DNA of 64,000 nucleotides from Bradyrhizobium sp. CCGUVB1N3 (GCF_024199925.1 NZ_JANADR010000001.1:3100001-3164000); one strand, 5' to 3'. Shown: positions 51,793 through 61,593, counted from the first letter of the stretch. A program made the numbers and translations. The notes: a model not told the origin generated them from the sequence alone.

Positions 51793-54780
51793 CTATGGTT
51801 CGAATTTCAATTCAATAGATTCTGCGCCATCAATCGCTGCAGACTTTTTGCGGGAGCTTTCCTGGATTGAGCCCCGGGTTCCCCATGGGCCCGTTATAAT
51901 ATTCTTCATAACGATTTTGGCTGGATTGCCCATTACGATGGATCCCGCTGGCACATTTTGCAAAACGACGCTGTTTGGTGACACAATGCAACTATTTCCG
52001 ATTTGAACGCCTGGCATGATTACTGAACCAGCTCCGATTAGGCAGTTGTCGCCAATAAAAACGTCCTTGTACTTTCCGTTTACGAAATCATGAGCAAGTA
52101 TTGCAGATCCAAAAGCAACCGCAGTATTCTTACCAATGTGCATACCTGAAGGATTTACCTTATCAAGTTTTGCGCTAAGTGAGATGCGTGTCCCCTTTTT
52201 TATATCCATTTTCCAAAAGAAAACAAAATACAACCGCCTCAACTCATAATTGAGCAAAGCGAACTTAGATCTAACAAGCGAGATCATCGGTGTTGGCATA
52301 TTATCACTCCGAACAATACTTACTGTCGCAATTGTCTCGCGCTCGACTCGCGGAAAGGCCTCCTCGGGGAAGCGACAGACCGGCTTCTGGTCGTCCGGAC
52401 CCCAACCAGCCTGCTGCGCCGCAATTGCCTCAGGGCCGATAGACAGTACCGTGGCCAAGGCTTCGACCGACTGCGCCGACAGAAAGGCCGAAAGGGGCAT
52501 GGGACGCCCAGCGTAGCCCTCGATCTCGAGCAGCAGGTTCACTAGTGCCAGCGAGTCCGCGCCGAGGCCAAGAAGATTCTCGGACCAGCCGATGGGCGAG
52601 ACGCCCAGCACGTGCTCGCAGATCGCCTGCAGCTCCCGCCGCAGCCGGTCACCATCCTGGATCACCCCACCGGCCGGCGCCGTCCCGCGCGATGCCCTGA
52701 TGGCCGCAGGCGCCCGGAGAACTGGATGCTTGGCAATCTTTTCGAGGCATTCCGGGTTCTGCAGGGCATCACGGTTCCGTACAGGGCGGTGATTCACCGC
52801 ATCCCGCGCCGCCGCCTCGGACCGCTTGCCGCTAAAGGTGACGGGAAGCGCCGCGACCTGTGCGATGCGCGCCGGCGCGAAGGCGGGAGAGCCGCAGCGC
52901 GCAAGCTCCGAGCGGATGTGCTTCGCCAGCATGTCGTCGAGCACCCGGCCTTCGCGCAGCACGATCAGCAGAATCATGCGCGAGCCGCCCGCCTCCTCCT
53001 CGGCCTGCTGCTCGACCGCCATTGCCTCGCGGATCTCCTCGATGTTGCCCAGGATCCCGTAAATCTCCGCGGTGCCGATGCGGATGCCGCGCACGTTAAG
53101 AACGCCGTCGGAACGACCATGCAGCCGCCAGCCGCCTTGGGGAGTAGCCTCGATCAGATCGCCATGGGTCCAGAAGCCGGGGTTCTGGGCGAAATAGGCG
53201 GCATGGAAACGCGCGCCGTCGGCGTCACCATGAAAGCCGAGCGGGCGGGAGGGAAAAGGATTGACGCAGACCAGCTCGCCGATGCCCGCCTCCGGATCGT
53301 TGGGCGGCGGCAGCGAGCGGACATCGAGGCCAAGGCTGCGGCATTGTATCTCTCCGCGATGGATGGGCAGGTTCGGATTGCCCAGCACAAAGCAGCCGAT
53401 AATGTCGGTGCCGCCGGAGATCGACTGCAGCGGCATCGCGGCCTTCACCTCATCGCGGACCCAGTCGTACTGGCGGGGATACAGGATCGAGCCGGTCGAG
53501 AGCATAGCTCGCAGGGCAGAAGGAGCGAATACTCTGCACGGGGATAAGCCTGCCTTCTCGCAAAAGTCTAGATAGGCAGGGTTGGTGCCGAACACGGTCA
53601 CGCGCTCGTCGGCGACGATCCGCCAGAAAGTATCCGGTCCTTCGAGCGGCCCATCGTAGAGGACGATCTCCACGCCGGAGGCGAGCGCGGAGAGCTGCCA
53701 GTTCCACATCATCCAGCCGCAGGAGGTCTGGAAGAACAGCTTGTCGCCGGGGGCGAGATCGCAGTGCAGCCGGTGCTCCTTCACATGCTCCAGCAGCGTG
53801 CCGCCGGTGCCGTGCTGGATGCATTTCGGCGGCCCTGTGGTGCCGGAGGAGAACATCGTGAACAGGGGCTGATTGAATGGATAACGCAGCCAGCCCGGTC
53901 CCTCCTCGTCGCCAACGGCATCGCGGAGCAGATCGGCGAGCCTGTGCAGGGGCACTATCCTCTCGCCGGCGGGAAGAGAACCGTTGTCCAGCGCAACCAT
54001 CGCGGCGAGGCTCGGTAGACCGGCCGCCGCACCGGCGACACGCTGGGCGACGGGGGCCCCCGAATCCCACGGCTTCGCCCCGAGACACCCGAATAGCACC
54101 ACGGGATCTAAGGGGGCGAAGCGCGCGAGGATGGCTGGCACGCCCATGTCGGGCGCGCAGCTGGCGAAGGTCGCGCCAACAGCAGCGGTGGCGAGCGCGG
54201 CAATGACCACTTCCGCATTGTTGCGTGCGATAGCCGCGACATGGTCGCCACGACGCACACCCAACCGCTGTAACGATGATGCCAGCCCGGCCACCGCGGC
54301 GCGCAGTGCGCCGCGCGTGAACCTCTCCCCGCTGCCGCCCCCATGGCAGGCCGTCAGGACGGGTTGGTCTGGACTACCGGCGAGGAGGCACTCGGCGTAG
54401 TTAAGACGGAGATCCGGGAAAAAGCGGGCGGTCTCGCAGGCATCGCCGACACAGACCGGCTCGACCGCCCCCTCCCGAGGTAGGTCGCACCACTCCAGGA
54501 AGAGGCGCCAAAAGCTGCGGAACTCCTTCACCGAGAAACGGTCCATCGCAGCATGATCGGGCAGGTTCTGCCCCGTCCGAGCCTCGCACCATTGTCTGAA
54601 GACGGTCAGCTGCGAATGCGCGACAGCCCAGTCATCGGGACGGTACACCACTTCCTCTCCCCTTCCTCCAGAGGAGCGACCGTTCCTTCCTCCAGAGGAA
54701 CGACCGTTGCGCAAAACCTCGGTCAGCGGATCGGCAAAAGTTCCTGGCTGGGTGAGTTGGAAAACGTTAGCGTCGGTCAT
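51793..54780 (-). CDS. Fusion: acetoacetyl-CoA-synthetase-like ligase + carrier protein + left-handed beta-helix acyltransferase
   Basis: A 995-residue three-part protein. Residues 45-640 are an acetoacetyl-CoA-synthetase-type ligase (FSSGTTGPPKCIQHG at 310-324, SCGWMMWNWQLSALASG, RLHGRSDGVLNVRGIRIGTAEIY). A carrier domain lies about 690-780 with LLGLGADSLALVNLLLEI, S743 taking phosphopantetheine. Residues about 850-960 form hexapeptide repeats of an acetyltransferase-type LbH fold, with H897 in ILAHDFVNGKY and VFIGDNCLIGAGSVIMPGVQIG. It could activate an acid, hold it as a thioester and pass it to a sugar. ATG at 54780; the longer frame begins with TTG. Confidence 0.88.
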   Translation of the reverse strand: MTDANVFQLTQPGTFADPLTEVLRNGRSSGGRNGRSSGGRGEEVVYRPDDWAVAHSQLTVFRQWCEARTGQNLPDHAAMDRFSVKEFRSFWRLFLEWCDLPREGAVEPVCVGDACETARFFPDLRLNYAECLLAGSPDQPVLTACHGGGSGERFTRGALRAAVAGLASSLQRLGVRRGDHVAAIARNNAEVVIAALATAAVGATFASCAPDMGVPAILARFAPLDPVVLFGCLGAKPWDSGAPVAQRVAGAAAGLPSLAAMVALDNGSLPAGERIVPLHRLADLLRDAVGDEEGPGWLRYPFNQPLFTMFSSGTTGPPKCIQHGTGGTLLEHVKEHRLHCDLAPGDKLFFQTSCGWMMWNWQLSALASGVEIVLYDGPLEGPDTFWRIVADERVTVFGTNPAYLDFCEKAGLSPCRVFAPSALRAMLSTGSILYPRQYDWVRDEVKAAMPLQSISGGTDIIGCFVLGNPNLPIHRGEIQCRSLGLDVRSLPPPNDPEAGIGELVCVNPFPSRPLGFHGDADGARFHAAYFAQNPGFWTHGDLIEATPQGGWRLHGRSDGVLNVRGIRIGTAEIYGILGNIEEIREAMAVEQQAEEEAGGSRMILLIVLREGRVLDDMLAKHIRSELARCGSPAFAPARIAQVAALPVTFSGKRSEAAARDAVNHRPVRNRDALQNPECLEKIAKHPVLRAPAAIRASRGTAPAGGVIQDGDRLRRELQAICEHVLGVSPIGWSENLLGLGADSLALVNLLLEIEGYAGRPMPLSAFLSAQSVEALATVLSIGPEAIAAQQAGWGPDDQKPVCRFPEEAFPRVERETIATVSIVRSDNMPTPMISLVRSKFALLNYELRRLYFVFFWKMDIKKGTRISLSAKLDKVNPSGMHIGKNTAVAFGSAILAHDFVNGKYKDVFIGDNCLIGAGSVIMPGVQIGNSCIVSPNSVVLQNVPAGSIVMGNPAKIVMKNIITGPWGTRGSIQESSRKKSAAIDGAESIELKFEP
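54661..54708 (-). repeat. In-frame 24-bp tandem duplication in the fusion gene
   Basis: The 24-bp unit encoding NGRSSGGR occurs twice in a row (residues 25-40), one base different. It adds a flexible basic patch before the ligase domain. Confidence 0.85.
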
Positions 54781-54916
54781 GGCGTAGTCACCAACTTTCG
54801 CGCATAGCTCGCCGACCTCTAGCTCACGCTCTCTGTGGGTCGAACGCAACAGCCCCGAAGGACTACTCCCTCCGGTTTCGTCGCTTCAGTATGGCCAATC
54901 GTCAGGGATAGCTCTC

Positions 54917-54960
54917 GAAAGGCGTTGAGTTCGTCCAGGTTTTCGAAGGCCGGCCTGACC
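54917..54960 (-). pseudogene. Short asnB relic (minus strand)
   Basis: About 44 bp read RPAFENLDELNAF on the minus strand, matching RPAFENLDDLNAF of the intact asnB at 57.6 kb almost base for base. Homology fades on both sides. It is on the opposite strand to the other asnB relic next to it, so the region was rearranged. Confidence 0.6.
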
Positions 54961-55214
54961 TTGCCCCAAATCCGCGCTTCATCCTTGGCTTCTGAAGATC
55001 GCGCAACTGCGGAAGTTTGGCCTGCATCGGCTCGGATTGGAGGCACTCGCCGCAAAATCGATGCCGTTGGGAATCAAAGGATGCAGCGCGATCATGGCGC
55101 TACTCAGCTGCACCGAGCCACAAACAGCGCTGACGCGACTACTTGATCCGATTACGCGGTCGCGACTGACCGGCCGGCCGATGTCGGCTAGCCCGGAACT
55201 TCGCCGCGCTGGAT

Positions 55215-55687
55215 TGGAAACAGTCTGCGGTGGCATAGATGCGATTTGTGCCACGGAGTTCCGCAGCTACTTACCCGACGACATTCTCGTCAAAGTCGAT
55301 CGGGCGACCATACTCACATCCCTGGAGGTGCGCGCGTCCCTCCTGGATGATCGAATCGTTGAGTTTGCTTTTTGGGCAGTTGCCTGGAAGGTTCAAAGTC
55401 GAGAACGACCGAAGAAAGATTATTTTGCGTGCGCTTGCACAGCGCTGGCTACCTCCCGACTTTAATAGTCACCGAAAGCAGGGTTTCTCCCTTTGCACGA
55501 ATGGTTCCAGGAACCTTGGAAACCGCTCGCGGACGATCTCATCGCGACCAGCTCGCCACTTTTCGACAAACGATTATTGGCGCGCTTTCTGTCAAGACTG
55601 CGGTCGACAGAGCGCGGAAGTCACCGTCTATTTCAGCTCATGATGGTCGAGATGTGGCGCCGTGAGTATCGTGTTTCCGTATCATAA
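55215..55687 (+). pseudogene. asnB C-terminal relic, frameshifted
   Basis: The order of AsnB synthetase-domain motifs is kept over three frames: EFRSYLPDDILVKVDRATIL and SLEVRASLLDDRIVEFAF, then GRFKVENDRRKIILRALAQR with HRKQGFSL, then LHEWFQEPWKPLADDL to MVEMWRREY. At least two frameshifts and no N-terminal half. It is not a copy of the 57.6-kb gene; it resembles another AsnB subgroup. A third asparagine synthetase must have existed here. Confidence 0.8.
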
Positions 55688-55817
55688 GGCCTGCGCTTCG
55701 GTTCGAGCTCTGCAACAGGCGTTGTCATCGCCGCTATCACAGCAGACTCGCCGCCAATCGCCCAAAACTTTTAACGCCTTGATTCAATTCGCCGAGGCTC
55801 TCAAACCAAGCGGCCGG

Positions 55818-56180
55818 CGTGCAGATCGCCGAGTTGACGGCGGTCGTCAAGATGCTCGAGCGCACGCTGCACGGCACGCGCTCGAAACGCGACACTGAGC
55901 GATGAGCAGATTGCCTTCGTGTTTAACGAGATCGCGACCGGTGCAGCAGCAGTCGAGGCGGAACTGGCGGAAACGGCCGGCACGGAGAAGACGAAGCGAG
56001 CGCCGCAGCCGCGCAAGGAGTTCGACGCGCATCTGGAGGTCGAGACTGTCATCGAGCCGGAGGTTACCTGGTTGCGAAGGGTTGGAGAAGGTCCTGATCG
56101 GCGAGGACGGGTTGAAGGGCCTGATCGTGACGCCGGCGAAAATCCGCCTGATTGTGACGTGCCGCCCGAAAGGCGGACAT
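55818..56180 (+). pseudogene. IS66-family transposase (TnpC) N-terminal relic
   Basis: QIAELTAVVKMLERTLHGTR, a stop, then EQIAFVFNEIATGAAAVEAE and KTKRAPQPRKEF, then after a frameshift CEGLEKVLIGED and VTPAKIRLIVTCRPK. This is the N-terminal helical region and zinc-finger area of IS66 TnpC. The catalytic part is missing. Confidence 0.8.
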
Positions 56181-56232
56181 AGCCCAAGAGACCGACACTT
56201 GATAGACATGACGCGTCGCTAGAGGCCGCAGA

Positions 56233-57012
56233 TCAGGCGGGAGGAGCGGCGCTGACCTGCAGGTCAGCCCTCGCGGGGAGAGCCGGTTTGCGGATCATAA
56301 AGATGATGTCGTCGTAATCGGAGCTCAGGCGGCCGAGAGACAGGACCTGAAGCGCTTTCTTGTAGGCTTCCACCAAGTTCTGTCTAAGGCTCTTGTTAGT
56401 CAGGGTGCCAGAATACCCATATTCGGCGGCCAAGACCAGTCCGTTCTGTCCGCAGAAGGCCCGAACGCCTTCGCGCGACACCACCTTATCGTAGGTGACG
56501 CGGTAGGGGGCGTAGCCTGGCTTGCCGGCGTTCTTCGATCCGCGGATCAGACGATAGAAGAGCACGTGAAACCAGTGCGGCGTCATCCTGGAGGTGAAGC
56601 CGAACGCAGAGTAGGGGTCGGGGATCACGATGATGATCAGCCCGCCCGGTTTCACCCATCTGTTGAATTTCTCCAGGACCTGCTGCGCCCCCGACACGTG
56701 CTCCAGGACAAAGCAGTTGAAGATCACGTCGAAGGTCCGCTCACCGAAATCAGCTGTGCGCAGATCCCCGACGATCGCTTCGTGGAGGTCCTTCGTTTCG
56801 TCGCGCCGGATGCGAAGGGCTTCGGGGTCGAGGTCGATGCCGGTCAGCACATAGCCGCCATCGCCGATGTCGAGATCCCACTTCTGGCCGCAACCAGCTT
56901 CGAGGATCTCAAGAACCTTGTCGGGATCCTTGATCAAGCGAATCTCCCGGGACATCACCTGCACCGCGTGATCCCAACCGATCGTCAGCGGAATTCGGCT
57001 TCGTGCTTTCAT
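56233..57012 (-). CDS. SAM-dependent class I methyltransferase
   Basis: A 259-residue methyltransferase. Motif I is VLEILEAGCGQKWDLDI (about 34-50), the acidic motif II is LTGIDLDPEALRIRR, and FDVIFNCFVLEHVSGAQQVL plus WVKPGGLIIIVIPDP are motifs III/IV. The fold is like SAM methyltransferases that modify sugars or lipids in O-antigen/exopolysaccharide loci. The ATG at 57012 has GGAG nine bases upstream. It lies inside the 44-bp repeat bracket, separate from other intact genes. Confidence 0.85.
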   Translation of the reverse strand: MKARSRIPLTIGWDHAVQVMSREIRLIKDPDKVLEILEAGCGQKWDLDIGDGGYVLTGIDLDPEALRIRRDETKDLHEAIVGDLRTADFGERTFDVIFNCFVLEHVSGAQQVLEKFNRWVKPGGLIIIVIPDPYSAFGFTSRMTPHWFHVLFYRLIRGSKNAGKPGYAPYRVTYDKVVSREGVRAFCGQNGLVLAAEYGYSGTLTNKSLRQNLVEAYKKALQVLSLGRLSSDYDDIIFMIRKPALPARADLQVSAAPPA

Positions 57013-57603
57013 TGACTTGGCTCCATTGGCGCAGGCACTTCCCGTCCGGCCGGCCTCTCCGATGTGGCGCACTCAGCAGGCGCTGTGCCGCCAACAGGCC
57101 GGCTTACATCACTAGCGCTCGAATTTTTTATTACAACCAGCCCAGTGGAGAGCGCACTATTGAGGACTACCCCCTAACGATGAGCAGCGCGAAATAACCG
57201 CGTCGCAACCGCTAAGTTCTTGGCGCTGATCGATAAGCCCAATAAACGGGAAACGGGTCGTGTCCTCGGTGATGGTATAGCTCGGTATAGCAAAGCCGCC
57301 CGAGGGCGGGCCAATCCCGCCCAACACGCATGATACTTAATTGCATGTGCAGCTGGCTTCACCTTCGGGTAGGAACTGGAGTCGGGGCAGACCGCGTCCT
57401 CGAGTCGACAGAGCGGACGGGCGCGAGCCGGGACGGTTGAGAAAATGGAGCTTTAGGTGGAGCTGCTGCTTGCTGCCAAGGTTCTAATTGCCGCACTGTG
57501 GCGTCTCTTGCCAGAAGCGCTGGGCCTGGTCGGGGATCGTTTTGGCATCGGCTGCAGCCTCAACTAGTCACCGAGTCACCAGGTCGCGCTAAAGGACTCC
57601 ATC
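57013..57603. other. Intergenic region upstream of asnB 2
   Basis: These 591 bp hold no gene. They contain the inverted 44-bp element at 57255-57298 and should include the promoters of the divergent methyltransferase and asnB genes. No clear promoter box was recognised. Confidence 0.45.
57255..57298 (-). repeat. ~44-bp element, copy 2 (inverted)
   Basis: Its reverse complement CGGCTTTGCTATACCGAGCT, followed by ATACCATCACCGAGGACACGACCC, matches copy 1 at 51355-51398 with about five differences. Confidence 0.75.
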
Positions 57604-59562
57604 ATGTGTGGCATTTGCGGGCAGTTTAACTTCGGCAGCGGTGCGCCCGTCAGCGCTTCCACCATCGAAGCGATGATGGGCACGATCATCCACCGCGGCC
57701 CCGACGATGCCGGCCGCCATTTGGACGGGAATCTCGGCTTGGGTTTCCGCCGCCTGGCGATCATCGATCTGTCACCCGCCGGCCACCAACCGATGTCCGA
57801 CCAAGCCCAAACGGTGTGGGTGGTCTTCAACGGGGAGATCTACAACTATCAGCAGCTCCGGCAGGAGTTGCAGGGGCACGGCCACGTGTTTCGTTCCAAC
57901 TGCGACACCGAGGTGATCGTGCACGGCTACAAGCAGTGGGGTGACGCCGTGCTGAACCGCTTCAACGGCATGTTCGGCCTCGCCATCTGGGACGTGAAAA
58001 AGCGCCGGCTGCTGTTGGCGCGCGATCCGATGGGCATCAAGCCGGTCTACTACGCAATCCACAACGGATCGCTCGCCTTTGGTTCGGAGATCCGGCCGGT
58101 CCGCGTTGCTCTCGGCGAGCCGCCGGGCATTGATCCCGAAGCCGTCGCTCTTTTTCTGCGCTATCGCTACACGCCCGCCCCGCGCACGATGTTCAAGGGC
58201 ATCCACAAGCTCGCCGCGGGTGAAAAACTCGTTGTCGAAAACGGCCAGGTGCACGTCTCGCGCTACTACCAGTTCGCTCCTGTGCCATTCGCCCCGCAGC
58301 CCCGCCCGGAGGAGGCGGCGGAGAAATTGATCGAGCTCTACAAGGCAGCCATGAAGCGGCATCTCATCAGCGACGTTCCGCTCGGACTGCTGCTCAGCGG
58401 CGGCCTGGATTCGGGGCTGCTGCTCGCGCTGATGAGCTTCTATGGCCGCGACTGGCACACGTTCAGCGTCGGGTATGGATCCTCGTTCGCCGATGATGAG
58501 CTCGAGGATGCCGCTAAAACGGCCCGGATCTACGGGGCCAAGCACAACGCGGTTCGCCTCACCCGGGAAACGTTTGAAGACGTCTTGCCCCGCGTCGTGA
58601 ACGTCCTCGAAGAACCGGTCGCCTCGTCGTCGATCGTGCCGATGTACTTCGTCTGCCAGCGGGCCCGTGAAAACGTGAAGGTGGCGCTCATCGGCCAGGG
58701 GCCGGATGAGCTGTTCGGCGGATACACCCGACACCTTGGCGTGCACTATGGCGCCGCCTGGCGCGCGCTGCCCGGCTGGTTGCAGACACCCAGTGCCGCA
58801 CTCGCGCGCGCCTTCCCGCGGAACGATACGGTCAAGCGTGGCCTTTACTCGCTGCACGAGCCCGACCGGCTACGTCGTTTTCAGCAGGTATTCTCCCTGG
58901 TATCGGACAACGCGATGCAGGGGCTTTTTCGCCCCGAGCTGATCGCCGACGGCGAAGCTACCGTGGCCGCCCGCTGCTGGGAGGAATACCGGCCGGCCTT
59001 CGAAAACCTGGACGACCTGAACGCCTTTCAGTTACTCGAGCTGCGCTCGTCGTTGCCGGACGAACTGCTCATGTATGGCGACAAGTTGTCCATGGCGCAC
59101 GCCCTCGAGGTTCGCGTACCCTACCTCGATCGCGAAGTGGTCGAGCACGTCCAGCAATTGGGCGCGTCCTTCAAGGTGCGCCATGGCGTTCGCAAGTGGC
59201 TTCATCGCGAAGTGAGCAAGCGGCAATTGTCGTCGGAAATCATCCATCGCAAGAAGCGCGGATTTGCGGTGAATGTGGTCGATGGGTGGCTCCGCCAATC
59301 CCTCGACGGACGGATCCGGCAATACCTGGCCGATCCGCAGTCACAGGTCTACCGCTTCCTGGAGCCGGCTGCGGTGCAATCCATGCTGGGCGACCACGCG
59401 GCAGGCCGGGCCGACCACCACAAGATCTTATTCAGTGTCGTCGTGCTGGAGCAATGGTTCCGCATCGCCCGCGAACGCGACGTAAACTGCATTAACAGGC
59501 GGGACGCTTTACACGAGTCTCCAAGCGGGGTGGCAGCGAGTAGCTCCCCAGCGAGCACCTAG
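57604..59562 (+). CDS. asnB: Glutamine-dependent asparagine synthetase-like amidotransferase 2
   Basis: A 652-residue AsnB-type enzyme. Cys2 (MCGICGQF), HRGPDDAG and FNGEIYNYQQLRQEL form the glutaminase domain. The PP-loop is GLLLSGGLDSGLLLALM, with IGQGPDELFGGYTRH for ATP binding. It differs in subgroup from the 34.6-kb copy: GQGPDE replaces GDGGDE, as in a branch often found in exopolysaccharide clusters. The beta-helix gene follows after 7 bp, so the two form an operon and may act on the same glycan. Confidence 0.88.
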   Translation: MCGICGQFNFGSGAPVSASTIEAMMGTIIHRGPDDAGRHLDGNLGLGFRRLAIIDLSPAGHQPMSDQAQTVWVVFNGEIYNYQQLRQELQGHGHVFRSNCDTEVIVHGYKQWGDAVLNRFNGMFGLAIWDVKKRRLLLARDPMGIKPVYYAIHNGSLAFGSEIRPVRVALGEPPGIDPEAVALFLRYRYTPAPRTMFKGIHKLAAGEKLVVENGQVHVSRYYQFAPVPFAPQPRPEEAAEKLIELYKAAMKRHLISDVPLGLLLSGGLDSGLLLALMSFYGRDWHTFSVGYGSSFADDELEDAAKTARIYGAKHNAVRLTRETFEDVLPRVVNVLEEPVASSSIVPMYFVCQRARENVKVALIGQGPDELFGGYTRHLGVHYGAAWRALPGWLQTPSAALARAFPRNDTVKRGLYSLHEPDRLRRFQQVFSLVSDNAMQGLFRPELIADGEATVAARCWEEYRPAFENLDDLNAFQLLELRSSLPDELLMYGDKLSMAHALEVRVPYLDREVVEHVQQLGASFKVRHGVRKWLHREVSKRQLSSEIIHRKKRGFAVNVVDGWLRQSLDGRIRQYLADPQSQVYRFLEPAAVQSMLGDHAAGRADHHKILFSVVVLEQWFRIARERDVNCINRRDALHESPSGVAASSSPAST

Positions 59563-59569
59563 TAGACCC

Positions 59570-61198
59570 ATGCGTACGTCCAATTATCGGAACTTAATCA
59601 TTCGCTTTTGCTTGTTCGCGTCGGCCAACGTCGCTGCTGTCACGGGCTATTCGGACGTGGACTTTGTGATCGGCAGGGGAGCGTGGCCTCCAGCGAACAT
59701 GAAATGGACCCGCGAAGCGGGACCGCTTCGACCGGTTGTTAGTTGGAAATCCCCTTCTATCACTCTGCTGCAGTTGCTGTGGGCATGTGGTCAACGCGTC
59801 TTCTTGTTCCTAGCCATTTTGTTTTTGCCCTTAATGATTGCTCCGACCGCAGCGTTCGGTGTCACGTATTTTGTGAATCCCGGAGACAACATTTCGGCAA
59901 AGCTAGGCGTACTAAAGCCCGGAGACACGCTCATTTTCAACGACGGCACCTATTACCAATTGTATATTAACGCAGCAAACGGCACGGCTCTGAAAGGAAC
60001 CGCGACCGCTCCTATTGCTCTCAAAGCTGCTAACGACGGCAAAGCTGTTTTTGACTCTGGAGGCACTGCAGAGCCGATTTTTATTACCGGAAGTTCCTAT
60101 TTGACTCTTCAAGGATTTGTCGCGCGCAATTCCTCAGCCAGCGTGGTCCATGTTTATGGAGGAGGCCGCGGCGGGCAAAACAACGACCATATTACTCTGC
60201 GACGGATCACTGCTTACAATGCGGGCGCTGATAACAACCACGTCTTCAACATTGAATACCCGCAAACCAACATTCTGGTCGAGGATTGCGCTGCCTGGGG
60301 AAGAGGCAGGTACAAGTTTATCGCTTATCATTCCAGTTACGTCACGTTCAGACGAGATTGGGCTTTTTGGGAGGGAATCACTACCTTTGGCCCCGCTCCG
60401 CGCGCGCCCTTTGCCGTGTATGGCGCAAGCAATGTGAGCCTGGAGAATGTCATCGGCACCAACGCGATCCCCACTCAGGTTGACGACAATTACTACACAT
60501 CGCTTTGGCACACCACCGATGATGCCATTAATTTTCCGGCCAACAATATGACCATTCTTGGGTCTATCTTTTACAATAACTGTGAAGGTCATTGGGAGAA
60601 CGAGTCGGCTGGTGCTGGTACGTACATGAAGGACAATTACTTCTCCATTCCCGTCAACCCAGCATGCCCACAGTTTACGACGCGCCCCTACGGCGATGGT
60701 TTGACGTGGAACCACAATACCAACACAGGGACCATCACCAACGCAGTATTTGTAAACAACAATGTTGGGCTCAACCAATTTGGCGCAGTCGGATCGCTCT
60801 TACTCAGCAACTCCGTCATGCTCAGCAACACAACCGCGGTCGTTTCAAGCGCCACCCATAGCAACGTCGATTTTTTGGGCAACGGTGATAATGGCATCGC
60901 CTTAAAGTCCAGTGATCAAACCATCAACCCCGGCTACGACAGCGACACCTTTGGAACCGGCGCCTACTTTTTCGTGCCCGCGCGCTCACCCCTCAAGGGC
61001 GCAGGATCTGGAGGCTCGGACATCGGTGCCAATATCATTCATCAATACGTCAATGGCACATTGACCCAAACGCCACTTTGGCCGTGGCCGATGGAGGGAA
61101 GAATCCTCGCTGAAAAGGGCATCAGCGTGACTTACGCGAGCAATGGCGGTTTTTGGAATACCCTTAATGGCGTATACTCAACACCCGCGCATAAGTAG
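59570..61198 (+). CDS. Secreted right-handed parallel beta-helix protein
   Basis: A 542-residue protein. A long N-terminus with a membrane/signal segment near 76-93 (VFLFLAILFLPLMIAPTAA) precedes YFVNPGDNISAKLGVLKPGDT, the cap of polysaccharide-lyase-like beta-helices. Repeated turns follow, such as SSYLTLQGFVARNSSAS, NDHITLRRITAYNAGADNN and NNMTILGSIFYNN, as in pectate-lyase or C5-epimerase folds. Catalytic residues cannot be assigned. It probably trims, epimerises or anchors the exopolysaccharide outside the cell. An internal start nearer the signal segment is possible (Met44). Confidence 0.78.
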   Translation: MRTSNYRNLIIRFCLFASANVAAVTGYSDVDFVIGRGAWPPANMKWTREAGPLRPVVSWKSPSITLLQLLWACGQRVFLFLAILFLPLMIAPTAAFGVTYFVNPGDNISAKLGVLKPGDTLIFNDGTYYQLYINAANGTALKGTATAPIALKAANDGKAVFDSGGTAEPIFITGSSYLTLQGFVARNSSASVVHVYGGGRGGQNNDHITLRRITAYNAGADNNHVFNIEYPQTNILVEDCAAWGRGRYKFIAYHSSYVTFRRDWAFWEGITTFGPAPRAPFAVYGASNVSLENVIGTNAIPTQVDDNYYTSLWHTTDDAINFPANNMTILGSIFYNNCEGHWENESAGAGTYMKDNYFSIPVNPACPQFTTRPYGDGLTWNHNTNTGTITNAVFVNNNVGLNQFGAVGSLLLSNSVMLSNTTAVVSSATHSNVDFLGNGDNGIALKSSDQTINPGYDSDTFGTGAYFFVPARSPLKGAGSGGSDIGANIIHQYVNGTLTQTPLWPWPMEGRILAEKGISVTYASNGGFWNTLNGVYSTPAHK

Positions 61199-61301
61199 AG
61201 ACCCTCGTCCCGCTAAGCATTGACTTCTTCTCCCACGAGAGTCCTAGAAGCCTCGAAGTTCTCACGGCGAGCCCCTGTGCGGCCGTCGATCAGTCCGGCA
61301 C

Positions 61302-61560
61302 GCAGTTACCGGTCATGGTCGGATGAGGAGAAGGCGAGGATTGTGAGAGACGCTGGTTGCCGGAGCGAATGTATCGGCGGTTGTGCGGTCAAATGGGCTC
61401 GATCCGTCGCAACATTTCGCGTGGCGCCGCAAGGCGAAGGCGTCTGGGGTGGTCGTGCTGTTGGCAGGCAGCCCGAGCAAGCCGGTCAAATTTGTGCGCG
61501 TTGAAGCGATGCGGAGCGACACGGTAGAAATTGTTATCGGCGATAACGATCGTCATCCAC
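61302..61560 (+). pseudogene. IS66-family accessory (OrfA-like) relic
   Basis: SWSDEEKARIVRDA opens an HTH_Tnp_1 domain. After a frameshift come QHFAWRRKAKASGVVVLLAG, PVKFVRVEAM and TVEIVIGDN, as in IS66 OrfA proteins. Start and end are lost. It is the third IS66 trace in the accessory region. Confidence 0.75.
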
Positions 61561-61593
61561 GCGCCCCGCGCCAACCTCTCCCCTCCGGCAGCT

